A stretch of DNA of 64,000 nt from Hydractinia symbiolongicarpus (GCF_029227915.1 NC_079879.1:14820001-14884000), one strand, 5' to 3'; counted from the first letter of the stretch, positions 36,240-50,211 are shown. Notes: generated by a model not told the origin, from the letters alone. Numbers and translations are program-made.

Positions 36240-37482
36240 CACACATAAATCACGTGGTTTTACCGGTCTGCGCAGGTTACCATTGGACTATTCCTTACAG
36301 TCTCAATGCTCTACAACGTCCCAAGTTGTTTTTATTGGCGAAGTTGCCTTAGAACACTCTTAACTACGTGCACAGTCCTATAAAGGCTGTATTATGGCCT
36401 TTTGCAGTCTAATAAAGGCCTCAAACGTAAATCACGTGGTTCCATTTGCCTGTGCAGGTTACCATTGAACTAGTCGTTCCAGTCTCAGTGCGCTACAACG
36501 TCCCAAGTCGTTTTCATTAGCGCCGTTGCTTTACAACACTCTTAACTACGTGCACAGTCCTATAAAGGCTGTAATATGGCCTTTTGCAGTCTAATAAAGT
36601 CCTCACACGTAAATCACGTGGTTCCATTTGGCTGTGCAGGTTACCATTGGACTATTCCTTCCAGTCTCAATGCGCTACAACGTCCCAAGTCGTTTCATTA
36701 GCGCCGTTGCTTTACAACACTATTAACTACGTGCACAGTCCTATAAAGGCTGTATTATGGCCTTTTGCAGTCTAATAAAGGCCTCACACGTAAATCACGT
36801 GGTTCCATTTGCCTGTGCAGGTTGTCATTGGACTATTCCTTCCAGTCTCAATGCGCTACAACGTCCCAAGTCGTTTCATTAGCGCCGTTGCTTTTCAACA
36901 CTATTAACTACGTGCACAGTCCTATAAAGGCTGTATTATGGCCTTTTGCAGTCTAATAAAGGCCTCACACGTAAATCACGTGGTTCCATTTGCCTGTGCA
37001 GGTTGCCATTGGACTATTCCTTCCAGTCTCAATGCGCTACAACGTCCCAAGTCGTTTCATTAGCGCCGTTGCTTTACAACACTATTAACTACGTGCACAG
37101 TCCTATAAAGGCTGTAATATGGCCTTTTGCAGTCTAATAAACTCCTCACACGTAAATGACGTGGCTTCACCGGCCTGCGCAGGTTACCATTGGCCTAGTC
37201 CTTCCTGTCTCAATGTGCTACAACGTTCCAAATCGTTTTCATTGGCGAAGTTGCCCTAGAACACTCTTTACTACGTGCACAGTCCTATAAAGGCTGTAAT
37301 ATGGCCTTATGCAGTCTAATAAAGGCCTCACACGTAAATCACGTGGTTTCACCTGTCTGCGCAGGTTACCATTGGACTAGTCATTCCAGTCTCAATGCGC
37401 TACAACGTCCCAAGTCGTTTTCATTAGCACCGTTGCCTTACAACACTCTTAACTACGTGCAAAGTCCTATTAAGGCTGTAAT

Positions 37483-38936
37483 ATGGCCTTTTGCAGTCTA
37501 ATAAAAGCCTCACACATAAATCACGTGGTTTTACCGGTCTGCGCAGGTTACCATTGGACTATTCCTTACAGTCTCAATGCGCTACAACATCCCAAGTTGT
37601 TTTTATTAGCGCCGTTGCCTTACAACACTCTTAACTACGTGCACAGTCCTATAAAGGCTGTAATATGGACTTTTGCAGTCTAATAAAGTCCTCACACGTT
37701 AATCACGTGGCTTCACCGGTCTGCGCAGGTTACCATTGGCCTAGTCCTTCATGTTTCAATGTGCTACAACGTCCCAAGTCGTTTTCATTGGCGAAGTTGC
37801 CTTAGAACACTCTTAACTACGTGCACAGTCCTATAAAGGCTGTATTATGGACTTTTGCTGCCTAATAAAGGCCTCACAGGTAAATCACGTTGTTCCATTT
37901 GTCTGTGCAGGTTACCATTGAACTAGTCGTTCCAGTCTCAATGCGCTACAACGTCCCAAGTCGTTTTCATTAGCGCCGTTTCCTTACAACACTCTTAACT
38001 ACGTGCACAGTCCAATTAAGGCTGTAATATGGCCTTTTGCAGACTAATAAAAGCCTCACACATAAATCACGTGGTTTTACCGGTCTGCGCAGGTTACCAT
38101 TGGACTATTCCTTACAGTCTTAATGTGCTACAACGTCCCAATTTGTTTTTATTAGCGCCGTTGCCTTACAACACTCTTAACTACGTGCACAGTCCTATAA
38201 AGGTTGTAATATGGCCTTTTGCAGTCTAATAAAGGCCTCACACGTAAATCACGTGGTTCCATTTGCCTGTGCAGGTTGCCATTGGACTATTCCTTCCAGT
38301 CTCAATGCGCTACAACGTCCCAAGTCGTTTCATTAGCGCCGTTGCTTTTCAACACTATTAACTACGTGCACAGTCCTATAAAGGCTGTATTATGGCCTTT
38401 TGCAGTCTAATAAAGGCCTCACACGTAAATCACGTGGTTCCATTTGCCTGTGCAGGTTGCCATTGGACTATTCCTTCCAGTCTCAATGCGCTACAACGTC
38501 CCAAGTCGTTTCATTAGCGCCGTTGCTTTACAACACTATTAACTACGTGCACAGTCCTATAAAGGATGTAATATGGCCTTTTGCAGTCTAATAAACTCCT
38601 CACACGTAAATGACGTGGCTTCACCGGCCTGCGCAGGTTACCATTGGCCTAGTCCTTCCTGTCTCATTGTGCTACAACGTCCCAAATCGTTTTCATTGGC
38701 GAAGTTGCCTTAGAACACTCTTTAGTACGTGCACAGTCCTATAAAGGCTGTAATATGGCCTTATGCAGTCTAATAAAGGCTTCACACGTAAATCACGTGG
38801 TTTCACCTGTCTGCGCAGGTTACCATTGGACTAGTCAGTCCAGTCTCAATGCGCTACAACGTCCCAAGTCGTTTTTATTAGTGCCGTTGCCTTACAACAC
38901 TCTTAACTACGTGCACAGTCCTATAAAGGCTGTAAT
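37483..38936 (+). repeat. 8-monomer block F-D-X-F-C-C-E-H, copy 1
   Basis: This order recurs at 39301 at a shift of 1,818 bp. Markers shared by both copies are cacacgttaatcacg, cctcacaggtaaatc and ggttttaccgg. Between the copies lie an extra D and H (38937-39300). Confidence 0.87.
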
Positions 38937-39300
38937 ATGGACTTTTGCAGTCTAATAAAGTCCTCACACGTTAATCACGTGGCTTCACCTGTCTGCGCAG
39001 GTTACCATTGGCCTAGTCCTTCATGTTTCAATGTGCTACAACGTCCCAAATCGTTTTCATTGGCGAAGTTGCCTTAGAACACTCTTTACTACGTGCACAG
39101 TCCTATAAAGGCTGTAATATGGCCTTATGCAGTCTAATAAAGGCCTCACACGTAAATCACGTGGTTTCACCTGTCTGCGCAGGTTACCATTGGACTAGTC
39201 AGTCCAGTCTCAATGCGCTACAACGTCCCAAGTCGTTTTTATTAGCGCCGTTGCCTTACAACACTCTTAACTACGTGCACAGTCCTATTAAGGCTGTAAT

Positions 39301-40754
39301 ATGGCCTTTTGCAGTCTAATAAAAGCCTCACACATAAATCACGTGGTTTTACCGGTCTGCGCAGGTTACCATTGGACTATTCCTTACAGTCTCAATGCGC
39401 TACAACGTCCCAAGTTGTTTTTATTAGCGCCGTTGCCTTACAACACTTTTAACTACGTGCACAGTCCTATAAAGGCTGTAATATGGACTTTTGCAGTCTA
39501 ATAAAGTCCTCACACGTTAATCACGTGGCTTCACCTGTCTGCGCAGGTTACCATTGGCCTAGTCCTTCATGTTTCAATGTGCTACAACGTCCCAAGTCGT
39601 TTTCATTGGCGAAGTTGCCTTAGAACACTCTTAACTACGTGCACAGTCCTATAAAGGCTGTATTATGGCCTTTTGCAGCCTAATAAAGGCCTCACAGGTA
39701 AATCACGTTGTTCCATTTGTCTGTGCAGGTTACCATTGAACTAGTCGTTCCACTCTCAATGCGCTACAACGTCCCAAGTCGTTTTCATTAGCGCCGTTGC
39801 CTTACAACACTCTTAACTACGTGCACAGTCCTATTAAGGCTGTAATATGGCCTTTTGCAGTCTAATAAAAGCCTCACACATAAATCACGTGGTTTTACCG
39901 GTCTGCGCAGGTTACCATTGGACTATTCCTTACAGTCTCAATGCGCTACAACGTCCCAAGTTGTTTTTATTAGCGCCGTTGCCTTACAACACTCTTAACT
40001 ACGTGCACAGTCCTATAAAGGCTGTAATATGGCCTTTTGCAGTCTAATAAAGGCCTCACACGTAAATCACGTGGTTCCATTTGCCTGTGCAGGTTGCCAT
40101 TGGACTATTCCTTCCAGTCTCAATACGCTACAACGGCCCAAGTCGTTTCATTAGCGCCGTTGCTTTTCAACACTATTAACTACGTGCACAGTCCTATAAA
40201 GGCTGTATTATGGCCTTTTGCAGTCTAATAAAGGCCTCACACGTAAATCACGTGGTTCCATTTGCCTGTGCAGGTTGCCATTGCACTATTCCTTCCAGTC
40301 TCAATGCGCTACAACGTCCCAAGTCGTTTCATTAGCGCCGTTGCTTTACAACACTATTAACTACGTGCACAGTCTTATAAAGGCTGTAATATGGCCTTTT
40401 GCAGTCTAATAAACTCCTCACACGTAAATGACGTGGCTTCACCGGCCTGCGCAGGTTACCATTGGCCTAGTCCTTCCTGTCTCAATGTGCTACAACGTCT
40501 CAAATCGTTTTCATTGGCGAAGTTGCCTTAGAACACTCTTTACTACGTGCACAGTCCTACAAAGGCTGTAATATGGCCTTATGCAGGCTAATAAAAGCCT
40601 CACACGTAAATCACGTGGTTTCACCTGTCTGCGCAGGTTACCATTGGACTAGTCAGTCCAGTCTTAATGCGCTACAACGTCGCAAGTCGTTTTCATTAGC
40701 GCCGTTGCCTTACAACACTCTTAACTACGTGCACAGTCCTATTAAGGCTGTAAT
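39301..40754 (+). repeat. 8-monomer block F-D-X-F-C-C-E-H, copy 2
   Basis: Repeats 37483-38936. The C units here carry private changes (atacgctacaacggccc and ttgcactattcc) that reappear at 42573-42840 and 44572-44933, linking it to the next duplication family. Confidence 0.87.
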
Positions 40755-40869
40755 ATGGCCTTTTGCAGTCTAATAAAAGCCTCACACATAAATCACGTGG
40801 TTTTACCGGTCTGCGCAGGTTACCATTGGACTATTCCTTACAGTCTCAATGCGCTACAACGTCCCAAGT

Positions 40870-42868
40870 TGTTTTTATTAGCGCCGTTGCCTTACAACAC
40901 TCTTAACTACGTGCACAGTCCTATAAAGGCTGTAATATGGACTTTTGCAGTCTAATAAAGTCCTCACACGTAAATCACGTGGCTTAACCGGTCTGCGCAG
41001 GTTACCATTGGCCTAGTCCTTCATGTTTCAATGTACTACAACGTCACAAGTCGCTTTCATTGGCGAAGTTGCCTTAGAACACTCCTAACTACGTGCACAG
41101 TCCTATAAAGGCTGTATTATGGTTTTTTGCAGTCTAATAAAGGCCTCACACGTAAATCACGTTGTTCCATTTGCCTGTGCAGGTTACCATTAAACTAGTC
41201 GTTCCAGTCTCAATGCGCTACAACGTCCCAAGTCGTTTTCATTAGCGCCGTTGCTTTACAACACTCTTAACTACGTGCACAGTCCTATAAAGGCTGTAAT
41301 ATGGCTTTTTGCAGTCTAATAAAGGCTTCACACGTAAATCACGTGGTTTCACCTGCCTGTGCAGGTTACCTTTGGACTAATCGTTCCAGTCTCAATGCGC
41401 TACAACGTACCGAGTCGTTTTCATTAGCGCCGTTGCTTTACAACACTCTTAACTACGTGCACAGTCCTATAAAGGCTGTAATATGGCCTTTTGCAGTCTA
41501 ATAAAGGCCTCACACGTAAATCACGTGGTTTAATCTGTCTGCGCAGGTTACCATTGGCCTAGCCCTTCATGTCTCAATGTGCTACAACGTCCCAAGTCGT
41601 TTTCATTGGCGAAGTTGCCTTAGAACACTCTTTACTACGTGCACAGTCCTATAAAGGCTGTAATATGGCCTTATGCAGTCTAATAAAGGCCTCACACGTA
41701 AATCACGTGGTTTCACCTGTCTGCGCAGGTTACCATTTGACTAGTCAGTCCAGTCTCAATGCACTACAACGTCCCAAGTCGTTTTCATTAGCGCCGTTGC
41801 TTTACAACACTCTTAACTACGTGCACAGTCCTATTAAGGCTGTAATATGGCCCTTTGCAGTCAAATAAAAGCCTCACACATAAATCACGTGGTTTCACCG
41901 GTCTGCGCAGGTTACCATTGGACTATTCCTTACAGTCTCACTGCGCTACAACGTCCCAAGTCGTTTTCATTAGCGCCGTTGCCTTACAACACTCTTAACT
42001 ACGTGCACAGTCCTATAAAGGCTGTAATATGGCCTTTTGCAGTCTAATAAAGGCCTCACACGTAAATCACGTGGTTCCATTTGGCTGTGCAGGTTACCAT
42101 TGGACTATTCCTTCCAGTCTCAATGCGCTACAACGTCCCAAGTCGTTTCATTAGCGCCGTTGCTTTACAACACTATTAACTACGTGCACAGTCCTATAAA
42201 GGCTGTATTATGGACTTTTGCAGTCTAATAAAAGCCTCACACGTAAATCACGTGGTTCCATTTGCCTGTGCAGGTTGCCATTGGACTATTCCTTCCAGTC
42301 TCAATGCGCTACAACGTCCCAAGTCGTTTCATTAGCGCCGTTGTTTTACAACACTATTAACTACGTGCACAGTCCTATTAAGGCTGTAATATGGCCTTTT
42401 GCAGTCTAATAAAAGCCTCACACATAAATCACGTGGTTTTACCGGTCTGCGCAGGTTACCATTGGACTATTCCTTACAGTCTCAATGCGCTACAACGTCC
42501 CAAGTTGTTTTTATTAGCGCCGTTGCCTTACAACACTCTTAACTACGTGCACAGTCCTATAAAGGCTGTAATATGGCCTTTTGCAGTCTAATAAAGGCCT
42601 CACACGTAAATCACGTGGTTCCATTTGCCTGTGCAGGTTGCCATTGGACTATTCCTTCCAGTCTCAATACGCTACAACGGCCCAAGTCGTTTCATTAGCG
42701 CCGTTGCTTTTCAACACTATTAACTACGTGCACAGTCCTATAAAGGCTGTATTATGGCCTTTTGCAGTCTAATAAAGGCCTCACACGTAAATCACGTGGT
42801 TCCATTTGCCTGTGCAGGTTGCCATTGCACTATTCCTTCCAGTCTCAATGCGCTACAACGTCCCAAGT
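40870..42868 (+). repeat. 11-monomer tandem duplication, copy 1 (1,999 bp)
   Basis: The block runs D, X, Y, E-like, H, F-variant, C, C, F, C, part of C and repeats at a shift of 1,999 bp. Private markers include aatgtactacaacgtcac, aagtcgctttc, atggttttttgcag, acgtaccgagtcg, ggtttaatctgtc and cagtcaaataaaagcc. It ends inside the chimeric monomer at 42754. Confidence 0.9.
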
Positions 42869-42935
42869 TGTTTTTATTAGCGCCGTTGCCTTACAACACT
42901 CTTAACTACGTGCACAGTCCTATAAAGGCTGTAAT
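42754..42935 (+). repeat. Chimeric C/F monomer at a duplication junction
   Basis: The first part is C (ggttgccattgcac, ccttccag at 42839) and the last part is F (aagttgtttttattagcg from 42869), giving a 182 bp unit. The switch lies within the 29 bp shared by both types between 42840 and 42868. Confidence 0.9.
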
Positions 42936-44867
42936 ATGGACTTTTGCAGTCTAATAAAGTCCTCACACGTAAATCACGTGGCTTCACCGGTCTGCGTAGG
43001 TTACCATTGGCCTAGTCCTTCATGTTTCAATGTACTACAACGTCACAAGTCGCTTTCATTGGCGAAGTTGCCTTAGAACACTCCTAACTACGTGCACAGT
43101 CCTATAAAGGCTGTATTATGGTTTTTTGCAGTCTAATAAAGGCCTCACACGTAAATCACGTTGTTCCATTTGCCTGTGCAGGTTACCATTAAACTAGTCG
43201 TTCCAGTCTCAATGCGCTACAACGTCCCAAGTCGTTTTCATTAGCGCCGTTGCTTTACAACACTCTTAACTACGTGCACAGTCCTATAAAGGCTGTAATA
43301 TGGCTTTTTGCAGTCTAATAAAGGCTTCACACGTAAATCACGTGGTTTCACCTGCCTGTGCAGGTTACCTTTGGACTAATCGTTCCAGTCTCAATGCGCT
43401 ACAACGTACCGAGTCGTTTTCATTAGCGCCGTTGCTTTACAACACTCTTAACTACGTGCAGAGTCCTATAAAGGCTGTAATATGGCCTTTTGCAGTCTAA
43501 TAAAGGCCTCACACGTAAATCACGTGGTTTAATCTGTCTGCGCAGGTTACCATTGGCCTAGCCCTTCATGTCTCAATGTGCTACAACGTCCCAAGTCGTT
43601 TTCATTGGCGAAGTTGCCTTAGAACACTCTTTACTACGTGCACAGTCCTATAAAGGCTGTAATATGGCCTTATGCAGTCTAATAAAGGCCTCACACGTAA
43701 ATCACGTGGTTTCACCTGTCTGCGCAGGTTACCATTTGACTAGTCAGTCCAGTCTCAATGCACTACAACGTCCCAAGTCGTTTTCATTAGCGCCGTTGCT
43801 TTACAACACTCTTAACTACGTGCACAGTCCTATTAAGGCTGTAATATGGCCCTTTGCAGTCAAATAAAAGCCTCACACATAAATCACGTGGTTTCACCGG
43901 TCTGCGCAGGTTACCATTGGACTATTCCTTACAGTCTCACTGCGCTACAACGTCCCAAGTCGTTTTCATTAGCGCCGTTGCCTTACAACACTCTTAACTA
44001 CGTGCACAGTCCTATAAAGGCTGTAATATGGCCTTTTGCAGTCTAATAAAGGCCTCACACGTAAATCACGTGGTTCCATTTGGCTGTGCAGGTTACCATT
44101 GGACTATTCCTTCCAGTCTCAATGCGCTACAACGTCCCAAGTCGTTTCATTAGCGCCGTTGCTTTACAACACTATTAACTACGTGCACAGTCCTATAAAG
44201 GCTGTATTATGGACTTTTGCAGTCTAATAAAAGCCTCACACGTAAATCACGTGGTTCCATTTGCCTGTGCAGGTTGCCATTGGACTATTCCTTCCAGTCT
44301 CAATGCGCTACAACGTCCCAAGTCGTTTCATTAGCGCCGCTGTTTTACAACACTATTAACTACGTGCACAGTCCTATTAAGGCTGTAATATGGCCTTTTG
44401 CAGTCTAATAAAAGCCTCACACATAAATCACGTGGTTTTACCGGTCTGCGCAGGTTACCATTGGACTATTCCTTACAGTCTCAATGCGCTACAACGTCCC
44501 AAGTTGTTTTTATTAGCGCCGTTGCCTTACAACACTCTTAACTACGTGCACAGTCCTATAAAGGCTGTAATATGGCCTTTTGCAGTCTAATAAAGGCCTC
44601 ACACGTAAATCACGTGGTTCCATTTGCCTGTGCAGGTTGCCATTGGACTATTCCTTCCAGTCTCAATACGCTACAACGGCCCAAGTCGTTTCATTAGCGC
44701 CGTTGCTTTTCAACACTATTAACTACGTGCACAGTCCTATAAAGGCTGTATTATGGCCTTTTGCAGTCTAATAAAGGCCTCACACGTAAATCACGTGGTT
44801 CCATTTGCCTGTGCAGGTTGCCATTGCACTATTCCTTCCAGTCTCAATGCGCTACAACGTCCCAAGT
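42869..44867 (+). repeat. 11-monomer tandem duplication, copy 2 (1,999 bp)
   Basis: Second copy of the preceding block, with a few substitutions (gtgcagagtcc near 43457, gccgctgttttac near 44339, tctgcgtagg near 42995). Confidence 0.9.
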
Positions 44868-45412
44868 CGTTTCATTAGCGCCGTTGCTTTACAACACTAT
44901 TAACTACGTGCACAGTCTTATAAAGGCTGTAATATGGCCTTTTGCAGTCTAATAAACTCCTCACACGTAAATGACGTGGCTTCACCGGCCTGCGCAGGTT
45001 ACCATTGGCCTAGTCCTTCCTGTCTCAATGTGCTACAACGTCTCAAATCGTTTTCATTGGCGAAGTTGCCTTAGAACACTCTTTACTACGTGCACAGTCC
45101 TACAAAGGCTGTAATATGGCCTTATGCAGGCTAATAAAAGCCTCACACGTAAATCACGTGGTTTCACCTGTCTGCGCAGGTTACCATTGGACTAGTCAGT
45201 CCAGTCTTAATGCGCTACAACGTCGCAAGTCGTTTTCATTAGCGCCGTTGCCTTACAACACTCTTAACTACGTGCACAGTCCTATTAAGGCTGTAATATG
45301 GCCTTTTGCAGTCTAATAAAAGCCTCACACATAAATCACGTGGTTTTACCGGTCTGCGCAGGTTACCATTGGACTATTCCTTACAGTCTCAATGCGCTAC
45401 AACGTCCCAAGT

Positions 45413-46917
45413 TGTTTTTATTAGCGCCGTTGCCTTACAACACTCTTAACTACGTGCACAGTCCTATAAAGGCTGTAATATGGACTTTTGCAGTCTAATA
45501 AAGTCCTCACACGTAAATCACGTGGCATCACCGGTCTGCGCAGGTTACCATTGGCCTAGTCCTTCATGTTTCAATGTACTACAACGTCACAAGTCGCTTT
45601 CATTGGCGAAGTTGCCTTAGAACACTCCTAACTACGTGCACAGTCCTATAAAGGCTGTATTATGGTTTTTTGCAGTCTAATAAAGGCCTCACACGTAAAT
45701 CACGTTGTTCCATTTGCCTGTGCAGGTTACCATTAAACTAGTCGTTCCAGTCTCAATGCGCTACAACGTCCCAAGTCGTTTTCATTAGCGCCGTTGCTTT
45801 ACAACACTCTTAACTACGTGCACAGTCCTATAAAGGCTGTAATATGGCTTTTTGCAGTCTAATAAAGGCTTCACACGTAAATCACGTGGTTTCACCTGCC
45901 TGTGCAGGTTACCTTTGGACTAATCGTTCCAGTCTCAATGCGCTACAACGTACCGAGTCGTTTTCATTAGCGCCGTTGCTTTACAACACTCTTAACTACG
46001 TGCACAGTCCTATAAAGGCTGTAATATGGCCTTTTGCAGTCTAATAAAGGCCTCACACGTAAATCACGTGGTTTAATCTGTCTGCGCAGGTTACCATTGG
46101 CCTAGCCCTTCATGTCTCAATGTGCTACAACGTCCCAAGTCGTTTTCATTGGCGAAGTTGCCTTAGAACACTCTTTACTACGTGCACAGTCCTATAAAGG
46201 CTGTAATATGGCCTTATGCAGTCTAATAAAGGCCTCACACGTAAATCACGTGGTTTCACCTGTCTGCGCAGGTTACCATTTGACTAGTCAGTCCAGTCTC
46301 AATGCACTACAACGTCCCAAGTCGTTTTCATTAGCGCCGTTGCTTTACAACACTCTTAACTACGTGCACAGTCCTATTAAGGCTGTAATATGGCCCTTTG
46401 CAGTCAAATAAAAGCCTCACACATAAATCACGTGGTTTCACCGGTCTGCGCAGGTTACCATTGGACTATTCCTTACAGTCTCACTGCGCTACAACGTCCC
46501 AAGTCGTTTTCATTAGCGCCGTTGCCTTACAACACTCTTAACTACGTGCACAGTCCTATAAAGGCTGTAATATGGCCTTTTGCAGTCTAATAAAGGCCTC
46601 ACACGTAAATCACGTGGTTCCATTTGGCTGTGCAGGTTACCATTGGACTATTCCTTCCAGTCTCAATGCGCTACAACGTCCCAAGTCGTTTCATTAGCGC
46701 CGTTGCTTTACAACACTATTAACTACGTGCACAGTCCTATAAAGGCTGTATTATGGACTTTTGCAGTCTAATAAAAGCCTCACACGTAAATCACGTGGTT
46801 CCATTTGCCTGTGCAGGTTGCCATTGGACTATTCCTTCCAGTCTCAATGCGCTACAACGTCCCAAGTCGTTTCATTAGCGCCGTTGTTTTACAACACTAT
46901 TAACTACGTGCACAGTC
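45413..46917 (+). repeat. Third, partial copy of the 1,999 bp family
   Basis: The aatgtactacaacgtcac D monomer, atggttttttgcag X, acgtaccgagtcg Y, ggtttaatctgtc E-like, H, F-variant, C, C series appears again at a shift of 2,544 bp from copy 2 and 4,543 bp from copy 1. It ends near 46917, where cctataaagg replaces cctattaagg and an E monomer follows. Confidence 0.88.
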
Positions 46918-48228
46918 CTATAAAGGCTGTAATATGGCCTTTGGCAGTCTAATAAACTCCTCACACGTAAATCACGTGGCTTCACCGGCCTGTGCAGGTT
47001 ACCATTGGCCTAGTCCTTCATGTCTCAATGTGCTACAACGTCCCAAATCGTTTTCATTTGCGAAGTTGCCTTAGAACACTCTTAACTACGTGCACAGTCC
47101 TATAAAGGCTGTAATATGGCCTTCTGCAGTCTAATAAAGGCCTCACACGTAAATCACGTGGTTTCAACTGTCTGCGCAGGTTACTATTGGACTAGTCAGT
47201 CCAGTCTCAATGCGCTACAACGTCCCAAGTCGTTTTCATTAGCGCCGTTGCTTTACAACACTCTTAACTACGTGCACAGTCCTATTAAGGCTGTAAAATG
47301 GCCTTTTGCAGTCTAATAAAAGCCTCACACATAAATCACGTGGTTTCACCGGTCTGCGCAGGTTACCATTGGACTATTCCTTACAGTCTCAATGCGCTAC
47401 AACGTCCCAAGTTGTTTTTATTAGCGCCGTTGCCTTACAACACTCTTAACTACGTGCACAGTCCTATAAAGGCTGTAATATGGACTTTTGCAGTCTAATA
47501 AAGTCCTTACACGTAAATCACGTGGCTTCACCGGTCTGCGCAGGTTACCATTGGCCTAGTCCTTCATGTTTCAATGTGCTACAACGTCCCAAGTCGTTTT
47601 CATTGGCGAAGTTGCCTTAGAACACTCTTAACTACGTGCACAGTCCTATAAAGGCTGTATTATGGCCTTTTGCAGTCTAATAAAGGCCTCACACGTAAAT
47701 CACGTTGTTCCATTTGCCTGTGCAGGTTACCATTAAACTATTCGTTCCAGTCTCAATGCGCTACAACGTCCCAAGTCGTTTTCATTAGCGCCGTTGCTTT
47801 ACAACACTCTTAACTACGTGCACAGTCCTATTAAGGCTGTAATATGGCCCTTTGCAGTCTAATAAAAGCCTCACACATAAATCACGTGGTTTCACCGGTC
47901 TGCGCAGGTTACCATTGGACTATTCCTTACAGTCTCAATGCGCTACAACGTCCCAAGTCGTTTTCATTAGCGCCGTTGCCTTAGAACACTCTTTACTACG
48001 TGCACAGTCCTATAAAGGCTGTAATATGGCCTTATGCAGTCTAATAAAGGCCTCACACGTAAATCACGTGGTTTCACCGGTCTGCGCAGGTCACCATTGG
48101 ACTAGTCAGTCCAGTCTCAATGCGCTACAACGTCCCAAGTCGTTTTCATTAGCGCCGTTGCTTTAAAACACTCTTAACTACGTGCACAGTCCTATTAAGG
48201 CTGTAATATGGCCTTTTGCAGTCTAATA

Positions 48229-49139
48229 AAAGCCTCACACATAAATCACGTGGTTTCACCGGTCTGCGCAGGTTACCATTGGACTATTCCTTACAGTCTC
48301 AATGCGCTACAACGTCCCAAGTTGTTTTTATTAGCGCCGTTGCCTTACAACACTCTTAACTACGTGCACAGTCCTATAAAGGCTGTAATATGGACTTTTG
48401 CAGTCTAATAAAGTCCTCACACGTAAATCACGTAACTTCACTGGTCTGCGCAGGTTACCATTGGCCTAGTCCTTCATGTTTCAATGTGCTACAACGTCCC
48501 AAGTCGTTTTCATTGGCGAAGTTGCCTTAGAACACTCTTAACTACGTGCACAGTCCTATAAAGGCTTGTATTATGGCCTTTTGCAGTCTAATAAAGGCCT
48601 CACACGTAAATCACGTGGTTCCATTTGCCTGTGCAGGTTACCATTGAACTAGTCGTTCCAGTCTCAGTGCGCTACAACGTCCCAAGTCGTTTTCATTAGC
48701 GCCGTTGCTTTACAACACTCTTAACTACGTGCACAGTCCTATAAAGGCTGTAATATGGCCTTTTGCAGTCTAATAAAGGCTTCACACGTAATTCACGTGG
48801 TTTCACCGGTCTGCGCAGGTTACCATTGGACTAGTCAGTCCAGTCTCAATGCGCTACAACGTCCCAAGTCGTTTTCATTAACGCCGTTGCTTTACAACAC
48901 TCTTAACTACGTGCACAGTCCTATTAAGGCTGTAATATGGCCTTTTGCAGTCTAATAAAAGCCTCACACATAAATCACGTGGTTTCACCGGTCTGCGCAG
49001 GTTACCATTGGACTATTCCTTACAGTCTCAATGCGCTACAACGTCCCAAGTTGTTTTTATTAGCGTCGTTGCCTTACAACCCTCTTAACTACGTGCACAG
49101 TCCTATAAAGGCTGTAATATGGACTTTTGCAGTCTAATA
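48229..49139 (+). repeat. 5-monomer tandem duplication, copy 1 (911 bp)
   Basis: F, D, X, G and F-variant repeat at a shift of 911 bp, which is 5 x 182 plus one. The extra base is the second t in aaaggcttgtattatgg, present in both copies. Other shared private markers are cacgtaacttcactgg, cgtaattcacgtgg, cattaacgccg and ttagcgtcgttg. Confidence 0.92.
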
Positions 49140-50050
49140 AAAGCCTCACACATAAATCACGTGGTTTCACCGGTCTGCGCAGGTTACCATTGGACTATTC
49201 CTTACAGTCTCAATGCGCTACAACGTCCCAAGTTGTTTTTATTAGCGCCGTTGCCTTACAACACTCTTAACTACGTGCACAGTCCTATAAAGGCTGTAAT
49301 ATGGACTTTTGCAGTCTAATAAAGTCCTCACACGTAAATCACGTAACTTCACTGGTCTGCGCAGGTTACCATTGGCCTAGTCCTTCATGTTTCAATGTGC
49401 TACAACGTCCCAAGTCGTTTTCATTGGCGAAGTTGCCTTAGAACACTCTTAACTACGTGCACAGTCCTATAAAGGCTTGTATTATGGCCTTTTGCAGTCT
49501 AATAAAGGCCTCACACGTAAATCACGTGGTTCCATTTGCCTGTGCAGGTTACCATTGAACTAGTCGTTCCAGTCTCAGTGCGCTACAACGTCCCAAGTCG
49601 TTTTCATTAGCGCCGTTGCTTTACAACACTCTTAACTACGTGCACAGTCCTATAAAGGCTGTAATATGGCCTTTTGCAGTCTAATAAAGGCTTCACACGT
49701 AATTCACGTGGTTTCACCGGTCTGCGCAGGTTACCATTGGACTAGTCAGTCCAGTCTCAATGCGCTACAACGTCCCAAGTCGTTTTCATTAACGCCGTTG
49801 CTTTACAACACTCTTAACTACGTGCACAGTCCTATTAAGGCTGTAATATGGCCTTTTGCAGTCTAATAAAAGCCTCACACATAAATCACGTGGTTTCACC
49901 GGTCTGCGCAGGTTACCATTGGACTATTCCTTACAGTCTCAATGCGCTACAACGTCCCAAGTTGTTTTTATTAGCGTCGTTGCCTTACAACCCTCTTAAC
50001 TACGTGCACAGTCCTATAAAGGCTGTAATATGGACTTTTGCAGTCTAATA
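49140..50050 (+). repeat. 5-monomer tandem duplication, copy 2 (911 bp)
   Basis: Second copy of the preceding block, with no difference noticed. The next D monomer downstream has cacgtagcttcaccgg, not cacgtaacttcactgg, marking the end of the duplicated unit. Confidence 0.92.
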
Positions 50051-50211
50051 AAGTCCTCACACGTAAATCACGTAGCTTCACCGGTCTGCGCAGGTTACCA
50101 TTGGCCTAGTCCTTCATGTTTCAATGTGCTACAACGTCCCAAGTCGTTTTCATTGGCGAATTTGCCTTAGAACACTCTTAACTACGTGCACAGTCCAATA
50201 AAGGCTGTATT

